NCBI GenBank assembly: GCA_963422275.1 | Contig: OY729418.1 | Location: 186,001 to 250,000 of the forward strand | Length of the DNA: 64,000 bases | DNA from: G963422275 sp963422275 | GTDB lineage: Bacteria > Pseudomonadota > Alphaproteobacteria > Rhodobacterales > Rhodobacteraceae | Reading direction: 5' to 3' | In this document: one piece after another, positions 36,821 through 46,026 of the stretch | Position numbering within the stretch: position 1 is the first letter of the stretch | Layout of the letters: the number at the start of each line of letters is the position of its first letter | Program-made: the position numbers and the translations under genes | Notes under the pieces: model-generated | Database searches by the model: none | What the model was told of the DNA's origin: nothing | The model's input: the letters and a program-made list of their open reading frames with translations, nothing else

Positions 36821-37090
36821 ATGTCGATTACGCAAGCGGAAAAGGCTCGCCTGATCGAGGAGTTTGCGCCAAAGAAAGGTGACACCGGTGCACCGGAGGT
36901 GCAGGTGGCAATCCTGACAACGCGAATTGCGGCGCTGACGGAACACTTTAAAGTGCACAAGAAAGACAACCACTCTCGGCGTGGCCTGTTGCGGCTAGTC
37001 GCACAACGAAGAAAAATCCTTGATTACGTGAAATCAAGGGATGAGAGCAGATATCGAGAACTCATTAAACGCCTTGGCATTCGCCGATAG
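36821..37090 (+). CDS. rpsO: 30S ribosomal protein S15
   Basis: An 89-residue protein that binds the central domain of 16S rRNA. The opening MSITQAEKARLIEEFA and the segments GDTGAPEVQVAILT, LTEHFKVHKKDNHSRRGLL and ELIKRLGIRR match S15 along its whole length. AAGGAG lies at 36809, seven bases before the ATG. It is followed by pnp, the universal order. The IS5 derivative lies 129 bp upstream, so the promoter must be in that interval or rpsO must be read through from upstream. Confidence 0.98.
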   Translation: MSITQAEKARLIEEFAPKKGDTGAPEVQVAILTTRIAALTEHFKVHKKDNHSRRGLLRLVAQRRKILDYVKSRDESRYRELIKRLGIRR

Positions 37091-37313
37091 CACAGGCATG
37101 CGCGTCAAGCGCGTGTCTTGCTGCACGACGGTCGATTCAACCTGAAGGGTTGCCCGGCTGGGCGGCATATTGCATGAAAAATTTGAATGTCCGCATTCCG
37201 AATCGAATGGCTCATCGGATTTGGATGGATGGAACGAAACCTGTGAGCCAAGGGCACCTAGCCCGATCGAGCGGCGCACAACATGAAGAAATCAAGCGCC
37301 CGAAAGGAATGAA

Positions 37314-39434
37314 ATGCTGAAGAACATAACCAGAAAAATCGAGTGGGGCGGAACGGAGCTGACACTGGAGACAGGCAAGATCGCCAGGCAGGCGGACGGA
37401 TGCGTGATGGCAACTCTCGGAGAAACAAGCGTGATGGCGGCCGTGACTTTCGCCAAAACTGCGCGCGAGGACCAAGGTTTCTTCCCGCTAACTGTCCACT
37501 ATCAGGAAAAGTACTATGCAGCTGGAAAGATTCCCGGCGGCTTTTTCAAGCGCGAGGCACGGCCTTCGGAAAAGGAGACTTTGACGTCACGGCTGATTGA
37601 TCGGCCCATCCGGCCTTTGTTCGCACCCGATTTCAAGAACGAGGTGAATGTCATTTGCACGGTACTGTCGCATGATCTGACCAACGATCCAGACATTGTC
37701 GCATTGATCGCAGCCTCGACCGCCTTGACGATTTCAGGCGTGCCGTTTCTGGGGCCGGTGGGTGCCGCGCGCGTCGGCTTTGCCAACGGCGAATACGTCC
37801 TCAATCCCAACGTATCCGACCTAGACAAGCTCTACCTTAACCCAGAGCAGAAACTTGACCTCGTGGTCGCCGGGACTCGCGATGCAGTGATGATGGTTGA
37901 ATCGGAAGCATACGAGCTGTCGGAAGCGGAAATGCTCGGCGCCGTTCAGTTCGGGCATGAGGCCATGCAGCCGGTGATCTCGATGATCGTCGAACTTGCC
38001 GAGACTGCAGCGCGCGATCCTTTCGGGTTCGAGGCACCCGACTATTCCGCGCTTCTCGATACTGTGCGGACCGAAGGCACGGATGCGATGCGGAAGGCTT
38101 TTGCCATACGCGACAAGCAGGAACGTCAAGACGCCATCGAAAGCGCTGCAGCGGCGATAAGGGATTCGCTCGCTCCAGAAGATCAGGACAACCCGCATCT
38201 CCGGGATTCAATAAAGAAACTCGAGTCGGAAGTTCTGCGGGAAAACATCCTTCGTGGAGGAGCGAGAATCGACGGCCGGGATCGAAAATCTGTGCGAGAC
38301 ATTGAATGCGAAGTCGGATTTATCAAGCGCGCGCATGGCTCGTCGATCTTCACTCGAGGCGAAACCCAAGCGCTGGTCATCACGACTTTGGGAACTGGCG
38401 AGGACGAGCAGATCGTCGATGCCTTGCATGGAAATTTCCGCTCCAACTTTCTTTTGCATTACAACTTTCCACCCTATTCAGTGGGAGAGACCGGTCGCCT
38501 AGGGCCTCCAGGTCGCCGCGAAATCGGGCACGGAAAGCTCGCTTGGCGGGCGCTGCAAGCGGTTCTGCCCAACCCGATCGATTTTCCGTACACAGTCAGA
38601 GTCGTCTCCGAGATCACCGAGTCGAACGGCTCGTCCTCAATGGCGACCGTATGCGGCGCATCGCTTTCATTGATGGATGCCGCAGTTCCGTTGAGGTCGC
38701 CTGTCGCAGGCGTTGCGATGGGGTTGATATTGGAGAAGGATGGAAGCTTCGCCGTGTTGACCGACATTCTTGGCGACGAGGATCATCTCGGGGACATGGA
38801 CTTCAAGGTGGCCGGCACCGTGAACGGAATAACTTCCCTGCAGATGGACATTAAGGTGGCCGGGATCACGACCGAAATCATGGAGCAGGCGCTCAGCCAG
38901 GCAAAAGAGGGTCGCATGCACATACTCGGTGAAATGGCCAAGGCCCTGACCGAGGTCGGAGAGTTCTCGATCCATGCCCCAAGAATCAAGTCCCTGACGA
39001 TCCCGACCGACAAGATTCGCGATGTCATTGGCACTGGCGGCAAAGTCATACGCGAGATAGTTGAGGTGTCGGGCGCCAAGGTGGACGTGAATGACGACGG
39101 TACCGTCAAGATAGCTTCGCCAAATGGCGAGGCGATCGACAAGGCCTACGGGATGATTCATGCCATCGTCGCCGAACCGGAAGTGGGTCAAGTGTATACC
39201 GGCCGTGTCGTGAAACTCATGGACTTCGGGGCGTTCGTCAACTTTTTCGGCAAGCGCGACGGACTCGTGCATATCAGCCAGATCAACGATACTCGACTGA
39301 GGCATCCGTCCGAGGTTCTGAAAGAGGGCCAGGAAGTGAAGGTGAAGCTGCTCGGATTCGATGATCGAGGCAAAGTCAAGCTTTCAATGCGGGCAGTGGA
39401 CCAGCAAACCGGTAAGGAAAGACGCCAGCGCTAA
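37314..39434 (+). CDS. pnp: Polyribonucleotide nucleotidyltransferase
   Basis: A 706-residue 3'-5' phosphorolytic exoribonuclease that acts in mRNA decay. Two RNase PH domains are visible: the N-terminal one has KEYYAAGKIPGGFFKREARPSE in shortened form YYAAGKIPGGFFKREARP, and the second has ILRGGARIDGRD, SSIFTRGETQAL and a GNG-type LGDEDHLGDMDFKVAGT. The C-terminus holds a KH domain (VIGTGGKVIREI) and an S1 domain (VVKLMDFGAFVNFFGKRDGLVHIS). Normal length. The 223-bp leader between rpsO and pnp is the expected site of RNase III processing in other bacteria; I cannot define the hairpin here. Confidence 0.98.
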   Translation: MLKNITRKIEWGGTELTLETGKIARQADGCVMATLGETSVMAAVTFAKTAREDQGFFPLTVHYQEKYYAAGKIPGGFFKREARPSEKETLTSRLIDRPIRPLFAPDFKNEVNVICTVLSHDLTNDPDIVALIAASTALTISGVPFLGPVGAARVGFANGEYVLNPNVSDLDKLYLNPEQKLDLVVAGTRDAVMMVESEAYELSEAEMLGAVQFGHEAMQPVISMIVELAETAARDPFGFEAPDYSALLDTVRTEGTDAMRKAFAIRDKQERQDAIESAAAAIRDSLAPEDQDNPHLRDSIKKLESEVLRENILRGGARIDGRDRKSVRDIECEVGFIKRAHGSSIFTRGETQALVITTLGTGEDEQIVDALHGNFRSNFLLHYNFPPYSVGETGRLGPPGRREIGHGKLAWRALQAVLPNPIDFPYTVRVVSEITESNGSSSMATVCGASLSLMDAAVPLRSPVAGVAMGLILEKDGSFAVLTDILGDEDHLGDMDFKVAGTVNGITSLQMDIKVAGITTEIMEQALSQAKEGRMHILGEMAKALTEVGEFSIHAPRIKSLTIPTDKIRDVIGTGGKVIREIVEVSGAKVDVNDDGTVKIASPNGEAIDKAYGMIHAIVAEPEVGQVYTGRVVKLMDFGAFVNFFGKRDGLVHISQINDTRLRHPSEVLKEGQEVKVKLLGFDDRGKVKLSMRAVDQQTGKERRQR

Positions 39435-39752
39435 TCCGTCCCCAAAATCCCGCCTGCCGTCTCTTCTTCACCATCTCGGAATTCCTGGCATCCGTCGAAG
39501 GCAGGCCAGCAAGCGCGCCTTAAGGCGGACCTGATGCGATTTCCCGAGATCCGCTCGCACAAATTCACGAAATGAGAGGTGGGAGCAAATTCGGGCAAGC
39601 GTGCCGACCCTGATTCTCAGGCGACTCAAATTGGGCGGAGAGCTCGTTCCAAGCCTAGCATGACTCGATAGTCGATACCGCCTAGATGACTTCGGTGTTC
39701 GGCAATTCGCGCACTGACTGACCTGTCACAGCAGGCGACGGAACCAGCAACC
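39435..39752. other. Intergenic region after pnp
   Basis: 318 bp without a supported gene. A perfect inverted repeat CGCCTTAAGGCG lies near 39518-39529, but no T run follows, so I do not call it a terminator. Confidence 0.4.
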
Positions 39753-40295
39753 TCATGAGGCGGTATCAGGGCTTGGCCCCGCGGGCATGTTGTTTTTCGC
39801 GGGACCTCCGGGAAAACTGTACCGGAATGTGCAGCATGGGGCACCTGCCATGATCGTATGTTTCCGTTCCAGTCGAGCCTTGGTGTTGAATCCCTCAATC
39901 AGAGAAAAGTCCCTGTTGCATGACAGCACGGCCCCGAGGTCCGCAATACCGAGATCTTGATACAGTTCGGCAAACTTGCAGCGGGTCACGTTGAAGTCGA
40001 GGCGAGTTTCGCTGCTCTCGATCATGTCAATTTCGAGAGCGTCGCCCTGATTCCAGATATCCAGAACTTTCAGGAACGCCTCCACGTCACTTCCATATCT
40101 TTCGGCAAGCTCGCTTCCCTGCTCGCGCGCCAGACGGACTATGGTATCGGCGACCACGGTCAAGACTCGTTCGCGGCCAAACTCGGACGCAAGGGCATCG
40201 ACAAGCGGGGCGACAATGCGCGCTTCCGTTTCGCGGCGGGTCAACACACCCAGCTTTTGCGAGAGCTCGTCGGGAATCTTGCTGTGCTTCATCAA
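39753..40295 (-). CDS. L-2-amino-thiazoline-4-carboxylate hydrolase family protein
   Basis: A 180-residue protein resembling ATC hydrolase, the first enzyme in bacterial conversion of aminothiazoline carboxylate to L-cysteine. The diagnostic stretch is FNVTRCKFAELYQDLG, LGAVLSCNRDFSLIEGFN and HTIMAGAPCCTFRY, with three conserved cysteines. The family is also found beside amino-acid and dehydratase genes where the true substrate is unknown, so the specific reaction is inferred. Met1 or Met2 of MMKHSK may be the start. The gene stands alone. Confidence 0.85.
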   Translation of the reverse strand: MMKHSKIPDELSQKLGVLTRRETEARIVAPLVDALASEFGRERVLTVVADTIVRLAREQGSELAERYGSDVEAFLKVLDIWNQGDALEIDMIESSETRLDFNVTRCKFAELYQDLGIADLGAVLSCNRDFSLIEGFNTKARLERKHTIMAGAPCCTFRYSFPGGPAKNNMPAGPSPDTAS

Positions 40296-41133
40296 TCTCA
40301 GGTTTCAGGCGAGAATAACGTTGGCTGTCGCCAGCCAGTCTCCTACGCGAAACGCGCACCCGACGCCATTATGCTGGCTTCCCGACTAGCAGTCAATATT
40401 GAACAATGTCCCCAACCGGGACGTTCTCTGCATTTCGTTCATGTCTCCATCTCGGGCCGGTCGCCCGGTGGCGCATGCCTGAATCTGTCCCAGCGGTGCC
40501 ATCCTAGGTGCGCCGGAGGTTCGGTCCGCACCTGCAGGAAGTTTCCAGCGGAAAATCCGATACGATTGCGAATCAGGTGTCCGTTCGTGTGCCGCGGACA
40601 AAAAAGTCGGAAAGTGCGGATTTGATCGCAGATCAGGGAGGGACCGGGACCGTTGCGCAATTTTGAGATTTGAGGCACACTCATTGCTTGCCTGCGATCA
40701 TGAACGGTGGGAGCGTTCACATTATTGGAAGAAAGCTTGGACATTGGCACCTGATCGCCGCTAACTGCTGCATTAATCTCGATGTTGCCGTCTCTCGAAA
40801 AGAAGATCGAATCCCGTCCATTTCTTCTTGCCATGTTGCCCAGAGTGTTGCCCATTCTCCAGACAACAACTGAAGCTTTGCGATTAAAAACTAGGTAAGT
40901 CTTCTGTGCCGACTTGCCATACGGAGGTCGAGTTTTCGTCTGCAGATGCAAGCACGAAAGATCGACTGGATGAGCTATTACACGTCGCGAAACATAAAAA
41001 TGATAAAGGGATATTGCGAGTCGATCTCTGGACGTCGCGCGTTTACCGAAGATTTGGAAAGGCTCTGTTCGCATTTCGCAGGCGTATGTGCTGCACTGGG
41101 TTCCGACTTGCATTGACCACGGGGAGCGGAAGA
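40296..41133. other. Spacer without a supported gene
   Basis: About 0.8 kb between the ATC-hydrolase-like gene and the IS1595 fossil. Long open frames on the minus strand run straight into the antisense of the ATPase gene and have no family resemblance, so I treat them as chance frames. Confidence 0.4.
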
Positions 41134-41470
41134 ATGGATCGGGCACGGTTTCGGAGTTGGTTTTCGAGAATCGATGAACTGACGGCGGAGCAGTGCCACC
41201 GCTTCCTGGCGGCGGTTCGGCAGTCGCCGGACCGGCTCGCCGGGATCGTCGAGGCCGACGAGACCTTCGTGCTCGAAAGCCGCAAAGGGCGGGCGGATGC
41301 GCGGGGCTATGCACATCCAGACGGCCAACAGCCACCACAGCCAGATCAAGGGCTTCCGCGGCATTGCCATCAAGTGTCTCGACAGTTGTCCAAGGTGGTT
41401 CCATCTCGTCGTCCTCGGCAGGCATCCATCGCCAAGAGCATGCTTCGCAGCCGCCAGCCATTGAGAAATG
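41134..41470 (+). mobile_element. IS1595-family transposase fossil
   Basis: Three transposase blocks in order with the parts between them deleted. FSRIDELTAEQC is the N-terminal helix, PDRLAGIVEADETFVLESRKG is cut here as LAGIVEADETFVLESRKG and holds the first catalytic Asp, and after a frameshift the text encodes HIQTANSHHSQIKGF and WFHLVVLG, the C-terminal catalytic Glu region's surroundings. The zinc ribbon and the second Asp are gone. It is closely related to the fossil at 59.1 kb and ends about 50 bp before the ATPase gene. Confidence 0.75.
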
Positions 41471-41518
41471 GGCCCCATTCGGGAAGCTGCAATGATCAAT
41501 CCGGACGGAGAGCGAAGA

Positions 41519-43027
41519 ATGATCCCTGATCGTGAAGCGGGGGCACGCCTTGACAATAGGCAGACCGAACTGCTCGATGCATTCATCGACAGTGTCGACC
41601 GTGGCGCAGCGGAAATCTTCGTCGGGAGGCAAAAGGAGTTGAAGAAGATTTCGTCCAGGCTTTCCATGTTGCGTCGGCGTTGCACCGATCCCGTGTTTCG
41701 GGAAGCCCCGGGTGCCGACATGACCCTTGTCTTCCAGGGAGCGCCAGGCGCTGGCAAGTCGGCACTGCTGGCGAATATCGGGAACATGTGGAGGTTGAAA
41801 CGCGGAGACGGTCCCAGCACCGCCACTCTCGCCGCGGATTCGCTGCTTTTTCCGTTCGACCGGCTTCTGGCGACGATTGCGGCAAAACTTCCAGACAAGA
41901 ATCTCGCCGACAGGCTGCAGGGATCTCCTGTCATGCTGCTCATCGACGAAATCCAGTCGGTGGCGGACGGGGAAATGACGCTGGAGCGACGACAGAATTT
42001 CACGATCAACCTTCGGCGGCTTCATGATGCAGATCACGGCCTTCCAATCTTTCCGATCTTTGCCGGGCTCGCCAACAGCGCCGACCTGCTGCGGGATGTC
42101 GGACAGCTGACACGCCTGAGCTACGATGCGGAGACCACGCTGGGACGCTTCGTCGAGGAAACCTCAACGGAGCTTTTTCACCGATTCGCTGAGAACCACC
42201 TGTCATCGGCGATGCCGCCGCCGGAAACGCTGGAGGCGTGGAAGCGGGCCATGCTCCGCGACAGCCAAGGTTGGCCGATGCACTGCCGGAACTTCCTTCT
42301 AGCCCTAGCTGACGCAATCAAGGAACAGGACTGGCGTCCCGCCGCAGCGGACTTGGATGAAGTCCGGATGCGGGCGGCAAGACTGCGATGCGACTATTAC
42401 GGCGACCGCATGCGCGAGCCGCTGAAGGAACGCGAGGAGTTGCTCTCGACGATCCTCGAGGAAATGGAATGTTGGGAACCAATGGGACGCGAGGCCATCA
42501 TCCGCGAAATCCGTGAAGCCAACCGCAAGGCCAGAAGCGACTCGCAGATCGAGGAGGATTGGCGCTGGACGCTTCCCGACGGAGTGACGGCCGAACATGC
42601 CTTCGATGCGATGCTGCGCTCGGGAATTGTGCAGAAGTTCGACAAATACACTTTTGCATGTCCAATTCCCTCGCTTGCTGGCCATGTGTCGGCCATGGCT
42701 GCATGTCCGTCCGCGACTTTGCATTACGCCGTTGTCCGTGCCGACCCGGATGGCACGGCGAAGGCACTGGAACGGCGTCCCAACCAGGAGGCGCGGGCCA
42801 AACTCCTGCACGCCAACGACACGAGGGGACGGACGCCCTTGATCCTTGCGGCTGAAACCGGTCTCTTCCCGCTTGTTGAACTTCTCGCGGAATTTGAGGC
42901 TGACTTGCCGGACAATCTCCGGGATGCCAGTCATGCTGATGTCCGGGAAAAAACCGCACTGGATCATGCGGAGGACGAGCGCGCGCGGGACGTTCTCCGG
43001 GACCTCGTCACTCGGCCCCGGCTTTAG
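41519..43027 (+). CDS. AAA-type ATPase with C-terminal ankyrin-like segment
   Basis: A 502-residue P-loop NTPase. Walker A is GAPGAGKS (residues 74-81), preceded by FVGRQKEL, the usual opening of AAA_16/STAND-type modules. Walker B is LLIDE (140-144), and a sensor-like stretch IFAGLANSADLLRDVG follows. Residues 270-400 are helical with many Arg/Glu. The last 80 residues contain NDTRGRTPLILAAETGLFPLVELLAEF and a second DVREKTALDHAEDE, which look like two ankyrin-type repeats. I chose the start at 41519 because GGAGAG lies upstream at good spacing; an earlier start at 41492 is possible. Single gene, flanked by IS debris. A signalling or defence role is inference. Confidence 0.7.
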   Translation: MIPDREAGARLDNRQTELLDAFIDSVDRGAAEIFVGRQKELKKISSRLSMLRRRCTDPVFREAPGADMTLVFQGAPGAGKSALLANIGNMWRLKRGDGPSTATLAADSLLFPFDRLLATIAAKLPDKNLADRLQGSPVMLLIDEIQSVADGEMTLERRQNFTINLRRLHDADHGLPIFPIFAGLANSADLLRDVGQLTRLSYDAETTLGRFVEETSTELFHRFAENHLSSAMPPPETLEAWKRAMLRDSQGWPMHCRNFLLALADAIKEQDWRPAAADLDEVRMRAARLRCDYYGDRMREPLKEREELLSTILEEMECWEPMGREAIIREIREANRKARSDSQIEEDWRWTLPDGVTAEHAFDAMLRSGIVQKFDKYTFACPIPSLAGHVSAMAACPSATLHYAVVRADPDGTAKALERRPNQEARAKLLHANDTRGRTPLILAAETGLFPLVELLAEFEADLPDNLRDASHADVREKTALDHAEDERARDVLRDLVTRPRL

Positions 43028-43605
43028 GACGTATCGAGGTGTTCGAACTGGCACTGCGTCACGATGAGCAGCATCCCGCGGGCTGCCGGGGCCACGACCT
43101 CCAGACCCTGACAGCGGAACAGCCCGATCTTGTACCAGACCACCGCTGTGCACAAGCTCAGGACAGAAGCGGAAGAGCAAGGTTGGTTAATTGAGGATCC
43201 ATGAAGGCGACGGCACGTCTGCCTGACCTGCGTCGCGGCACTGAGGTTGGAGACAATGTCGCCCTGATCGAGGGGACGATCGGCTCCGGGGGTCTCCATG
43301 AGATACTGAACGATCGCGTGGGGGAGGGACACAAGTTCTGGATAATGGAGTTTCGGAAAGCGTGATCGACCTGATCGCCGGGAGAACCGGGACGCATCGG
43401 CTCATGTCCGAGCGGAGTCCCCAACGAGCGTATGGAGGCGATTGAGAAGAGGATCAACAAGCCCAAGGAGGAGTTCCCCAAGGCGATGGTCAAACTGGAC
43501 GAGATCGGGCACGAAGTGCCAGCCTTCGGTCATGTCTGCATTGAGACCGCGGACTTACCAGCGCATTCTTGCGCGATTCCGAACTGCTGCCCCGAAAAGC
43601 GCATC
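43028..43605. other. Spacer without a supported gene
   Basis: 578 bp between the ATPase and hpaH genes. Small plus-strand frames (for instance 43201-43365 and 43432-43629) have no recognisable similarity or good ribosome binding sites. It may be decayed coding DNA. Confidence 0.4.
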
Positions 43606-44406
43606 CTACTCAAAAAGCAGGTGAACTGAGCCGAAGTCTCCGAAATCGGCGTCGAAGGCCGATCCCGAGGGCGCCTCGACCGGTCGGATGAACGATCCCG
43701 ACAGCACGATGTCTCCAGCTGAAACACCGCCTCCGTATGCTGCAAGGCGCCGAACCAGCCAAATGATCCCTCTCACCGGGTCATCGAGCACGCCTGCCCC
43801 TAGCCCAGTCTCTTCGACCACCCCGTCCCGCTTGACCACGACACCCACCCAGCGCAAGTCAAATACTTCGACATGATGGCGCTGTGTTCCAAGAACGAGG
43901 CCCGCATTCGCAGCATTGTCCGAAACTGTATCGACGATTTTTCGGACGGCTCCCGTCCCTGGATCCTTGCGAATGACCCGCGTGTCCAGGATTTCAAGCG
44001 ACGGCGCGACGTAGTCGGTCGCGCCAACCACGTCGTCCCGGGATATGTCTTCGCCGGCAAGATCTGATTTCATCGCAAATGCGATCTCTGCCTCGATCCT
44101 AGGCTGAATGAACCGACACGCGGGAACGAGCGCACCGTTTTCAAACAGCATGTTGTCGAACAGCACGCCCGAATCCGGCGTTGTTATCTGCAAGGCTGTC
44201 TGCATCGCGCGAGAAGTCAGGCCGATTTTCCAGCCCACAGCCCTCTGCCCTGCTGTGCGCTTTCGGATAACAAGGGATGCTTGGACAGCATAGGCGTCAT
44301 CTAGGGTCATGTCAGGATACACCTGTGAGAGCATTCCGATTTGGCGACCGCTGCGCTCAGCGTCGAACAGAGCGGCGGCCGCAGCCTCGATGTTCTCAGG
44401 CGTCAT
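43606..44406 (-). CDS. hpaH: 2-oxo-hepta-3-ene-1,7-dioate hydratase
   Basis: A 266-residue metal-dependent hydratase of the HpaH/MhpD group, which adds water to a 2-oxo-3-enoate in meta-cleavage degradation of homoprotocatechuate or similar compounds. Typical segments are MTLDDAYAVQ, GWKIGLTSRAMQ, PDSGVLFDNMLFENG, QPRIEAEIAFAM (metal-binding Glu residues) and LSGSFIRPVEAPSG. It overlaps the FAH-family gene by four bases. The rest of the homoprotocatechuate pathway is absent from the window, so the pair may act in another catabolic route. Confidence 0.9.
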   Translation of the reverse strand: MTPENIEAAAAALFDAERSGRQIGMLSQVYPDMTLDDAYAVQASLVIRKRTAGQRAVGWKIGLTSRAMQTALQITTPDSGVLFDNMLFENGALVPACRFIQPRIEAEIAFAMKSDLAGEDISRDDVVGATDYVAPSLEILDTRVIRKDPGTGAVRKIVDTVSDNAANAGLVLGTQRHHVEVFDLRWVGVVVKRDGVVEETGLGAGVLDDPVRGIIWLVRRLAAYGGGVSAGDIVLSGSFIRPVEAPSGSAFDADFGDFGSVHLLFE

Positions 44407-45257
44407 TCGTCCACCACGCGGTTTCTCAGAGTTCCGATTCCCTCGGCCGTGACCTCGACGACATCGCCCGGAAGCAGAAAGCGAGGTGGATCGAAGCGCG
44501 CTCCTGCTCCCGTTGGCGTGCCGGTAACAATCATGTCACCCGGAACCAGCGTGGTGAAGGTCGAGATGTAGGCAATCTGGCGCGCGACCGGGAATATCAT
44601 TCGCCCAGTCCGGTCGTCTTGGCGCAACTCGCCATTCACGCGTGTCTGAAGCCTGATGTCCGTGATTTGCTCGGCTCTTTCGAATGGAACTAGCCATGGG
44701 CCGATGGCCCCGGAACCGTCCCAATTCTTGCCTTGGGTGACATTGAACTTGGCGTGTCGCAACCAGTCGCGGATCGTGCCTTCGTTGCAGAGCGTCAACG
44801 CTGCAATGTGGCGGAAAGCTTGTTCCTCGGGGATTCGCCGTCCGCCCCTGCCAATGACAATTGCAACCTCGCCCTCATAGTCCAGTTGCGGGGACTCGGG
44901 CGGACGTGTCAGCGGCGCATCGTGCCCGACGAAGGATCGCGCGAATCGCGGGAAGAGCGACATGTTCTGAGGCGCTGCTTTCCCGTCCCTATACTCGGCG
45001 TTGCGGTCGGGATAATTAATGCCAACGCATATTATCTTCTCCGAATCGGGAACGGGAATATCCCATCTGAAATTCCCCTCTGGATGGGTCAAGTCCCGGT
45101 CCATCGCTTCGTTTGCAAGGCGGTCCAAACCATCGGCGGCAATTGCGGCGCGCATTGTCGGCCACTCCGGAAAATCCGGCGAAAGCGCGATCAGCCCGCT
45201 GTCTCGGACAGCTCCGTAATATCGAGTTCCATCTGCATTGAAAGAAGCAAAGCGCAT
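44403..45257 (-). CDS. Fumarylacetoacetate hydrolase family protein
   Basis: A 284-residue FAH-superfamily protein. The conserved core has CVGINYPDRNAEY, QLDYEGEVAIVIGRGGR with the metal-binding Glu residues, and VTGTPTGAG near the C-terminus. Members include ureidoglycolate lyase, acylpyruvate hydrolases and HpaG-type decarboxylase/isomerases. Adjacency to HpaH with an ATGA overlap favours a meta-cleavage (HpaG-like) or acylpyruvate step. It is intact, with a normal N-terminal extension of 80 residues. Confidence 0.9.
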   Translation of the reverse strand: MRFASFNADGTRYYGAVRDSGLIALSPDFPEWPTMRAAIAADGLDRLANEAMDRDLTHPEGNFRWDIPVPDSEKIICVGINYPDRNAEYRDGKAAPQNMSLFPRFARSFVGHDAPLTRPPESPQLDYEGEVAIVIGRGGRRIPEEQAFRHIAALTLCNEGTIRDWLRHAKFNVTQGKNWDGSGAIGPWLVPFERAEQITDIRLQTRVNGELRQDDRTGRMIFPVARQIAYISTFTTLVPGDMIVTGTPTGAGARFDPPRFLLPGDVVEVTAEGIGTLRNRVVDE

Positions 45258-45357
45258 TCAGATCCTCCGCAATGAAACCAATTCCGAGTGTGCAAGCATA
45301 TTCGATTTCGGGAAATTCATCGAGGTCGCAACGCGACGCCAGCAACTTGAGCCAGCT

Positions 45358-46011
45358 TCAAAATGGACAAGCTGCCCTGAAGTTAACCCCTCTTCCGCCG
45401 TCCGGATGCCGAAACCGGATACTTTCCGCATGCAGTTGCAGGCGGTCGCTGCCCGCAAGCGCTTCGCCGTCCGCGTACAGGGAGTCTCCAAGGATCGGAT
45501 GACCAATCGAGAGCATGTGCACCCGCAACTGGTGACTTCGCCCGGTTAACGGCAGCAGCTTCACGCGCGTTGCGTTGTCCTCATATTTCTGAACCTTCCA
45601 TTCCGTTTTGGCGAATCGCCCATTCTCGTAGTCTATCATCTGCTTTGGACGATTTGGCCAATCGACGCGCAACGGGCGCTCGATTTCTCCCTCGGCAGGC
45701 TCGACCAAGCCATGGACTCGCGCGATGTAGACTTTCCTCACGCGCCGGTGCTCAAACTGAAGTCCGAGGTGGCGCTGTGCCTGCCTTGAGAGAGCGAATA
45801 CCATTACACCGGACGTGTCCAGATCCAGCCGGTGCACCAGCAGTGTCTCCGGAAAGGCAACTTGCACCCTTGAAAGCAGACTGTCGGCCATGTTCGCCCC
45901 CTTGCCGGGCACGGACAGGAGACCGGACGGCTTGTTCACGACAAGTAGGTGCCCGTCGCGATGCAAGACGTCAAGCGGAAACTCCGGAGGAGAATATTCA
46001 CGCTCCAGCAT
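45358..46011 (-). CDS. rluA: RluA-family pseudouridine synthase
   Basis: A 217-residue synthase without an S4 domain, the compact size of RluA, which modifies U746 of 23S rRNA and U32 of tRNAs. The catalytic Asp motif is LLVHRLDLDTSGVMVFA. VNKPSGLLSVPGKG, VRKVYIARVHG and LTGRSHQLRVHMLSIGHPILGD are the other family blocks. The zapE gene lies upstream on the same strand with a 15-bp gap. The assignment to RluA and not another TruC/RluC-type enzyme rests on size and the absence of S4. Confidence 0.9.
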   Translation of the reverse strand: MLEREYSPPEFPLDVLHRDGHLLVVNKPSGLLSVPGKGANMADSLLSRVQVAFPETLLVHRLDLDTSGVMVFALSRQAQRHLGLQFEHRRVRKVYIARVHGLVEPAEGEIERPLRVDWPNRPKQMIDYENGRFAKTEWKVQKYEDNATRVKLLPLTGRSHQLRVHMLSIGHPILGDSLYADGEALAGSDRLQLHAESIRFRHPDGGRGVNFRAACPF

Positions 46012-46026
46012 GTTCTGCGTATTCGA

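Noticed and set aside
39510..39535. Rho-independent terminator after pnp
   Set aside because: The inverted repeat CGCCTTAAGGCG is not followed by a T run and lies 80 bp from the stop.
40439..42037. 532-codon minus-strand open frame
   Set aside because: It runs antisense through the IS1595 fossil and the AAA ATPase gene. High G+C third positions on the other strand explain the lack of stops.
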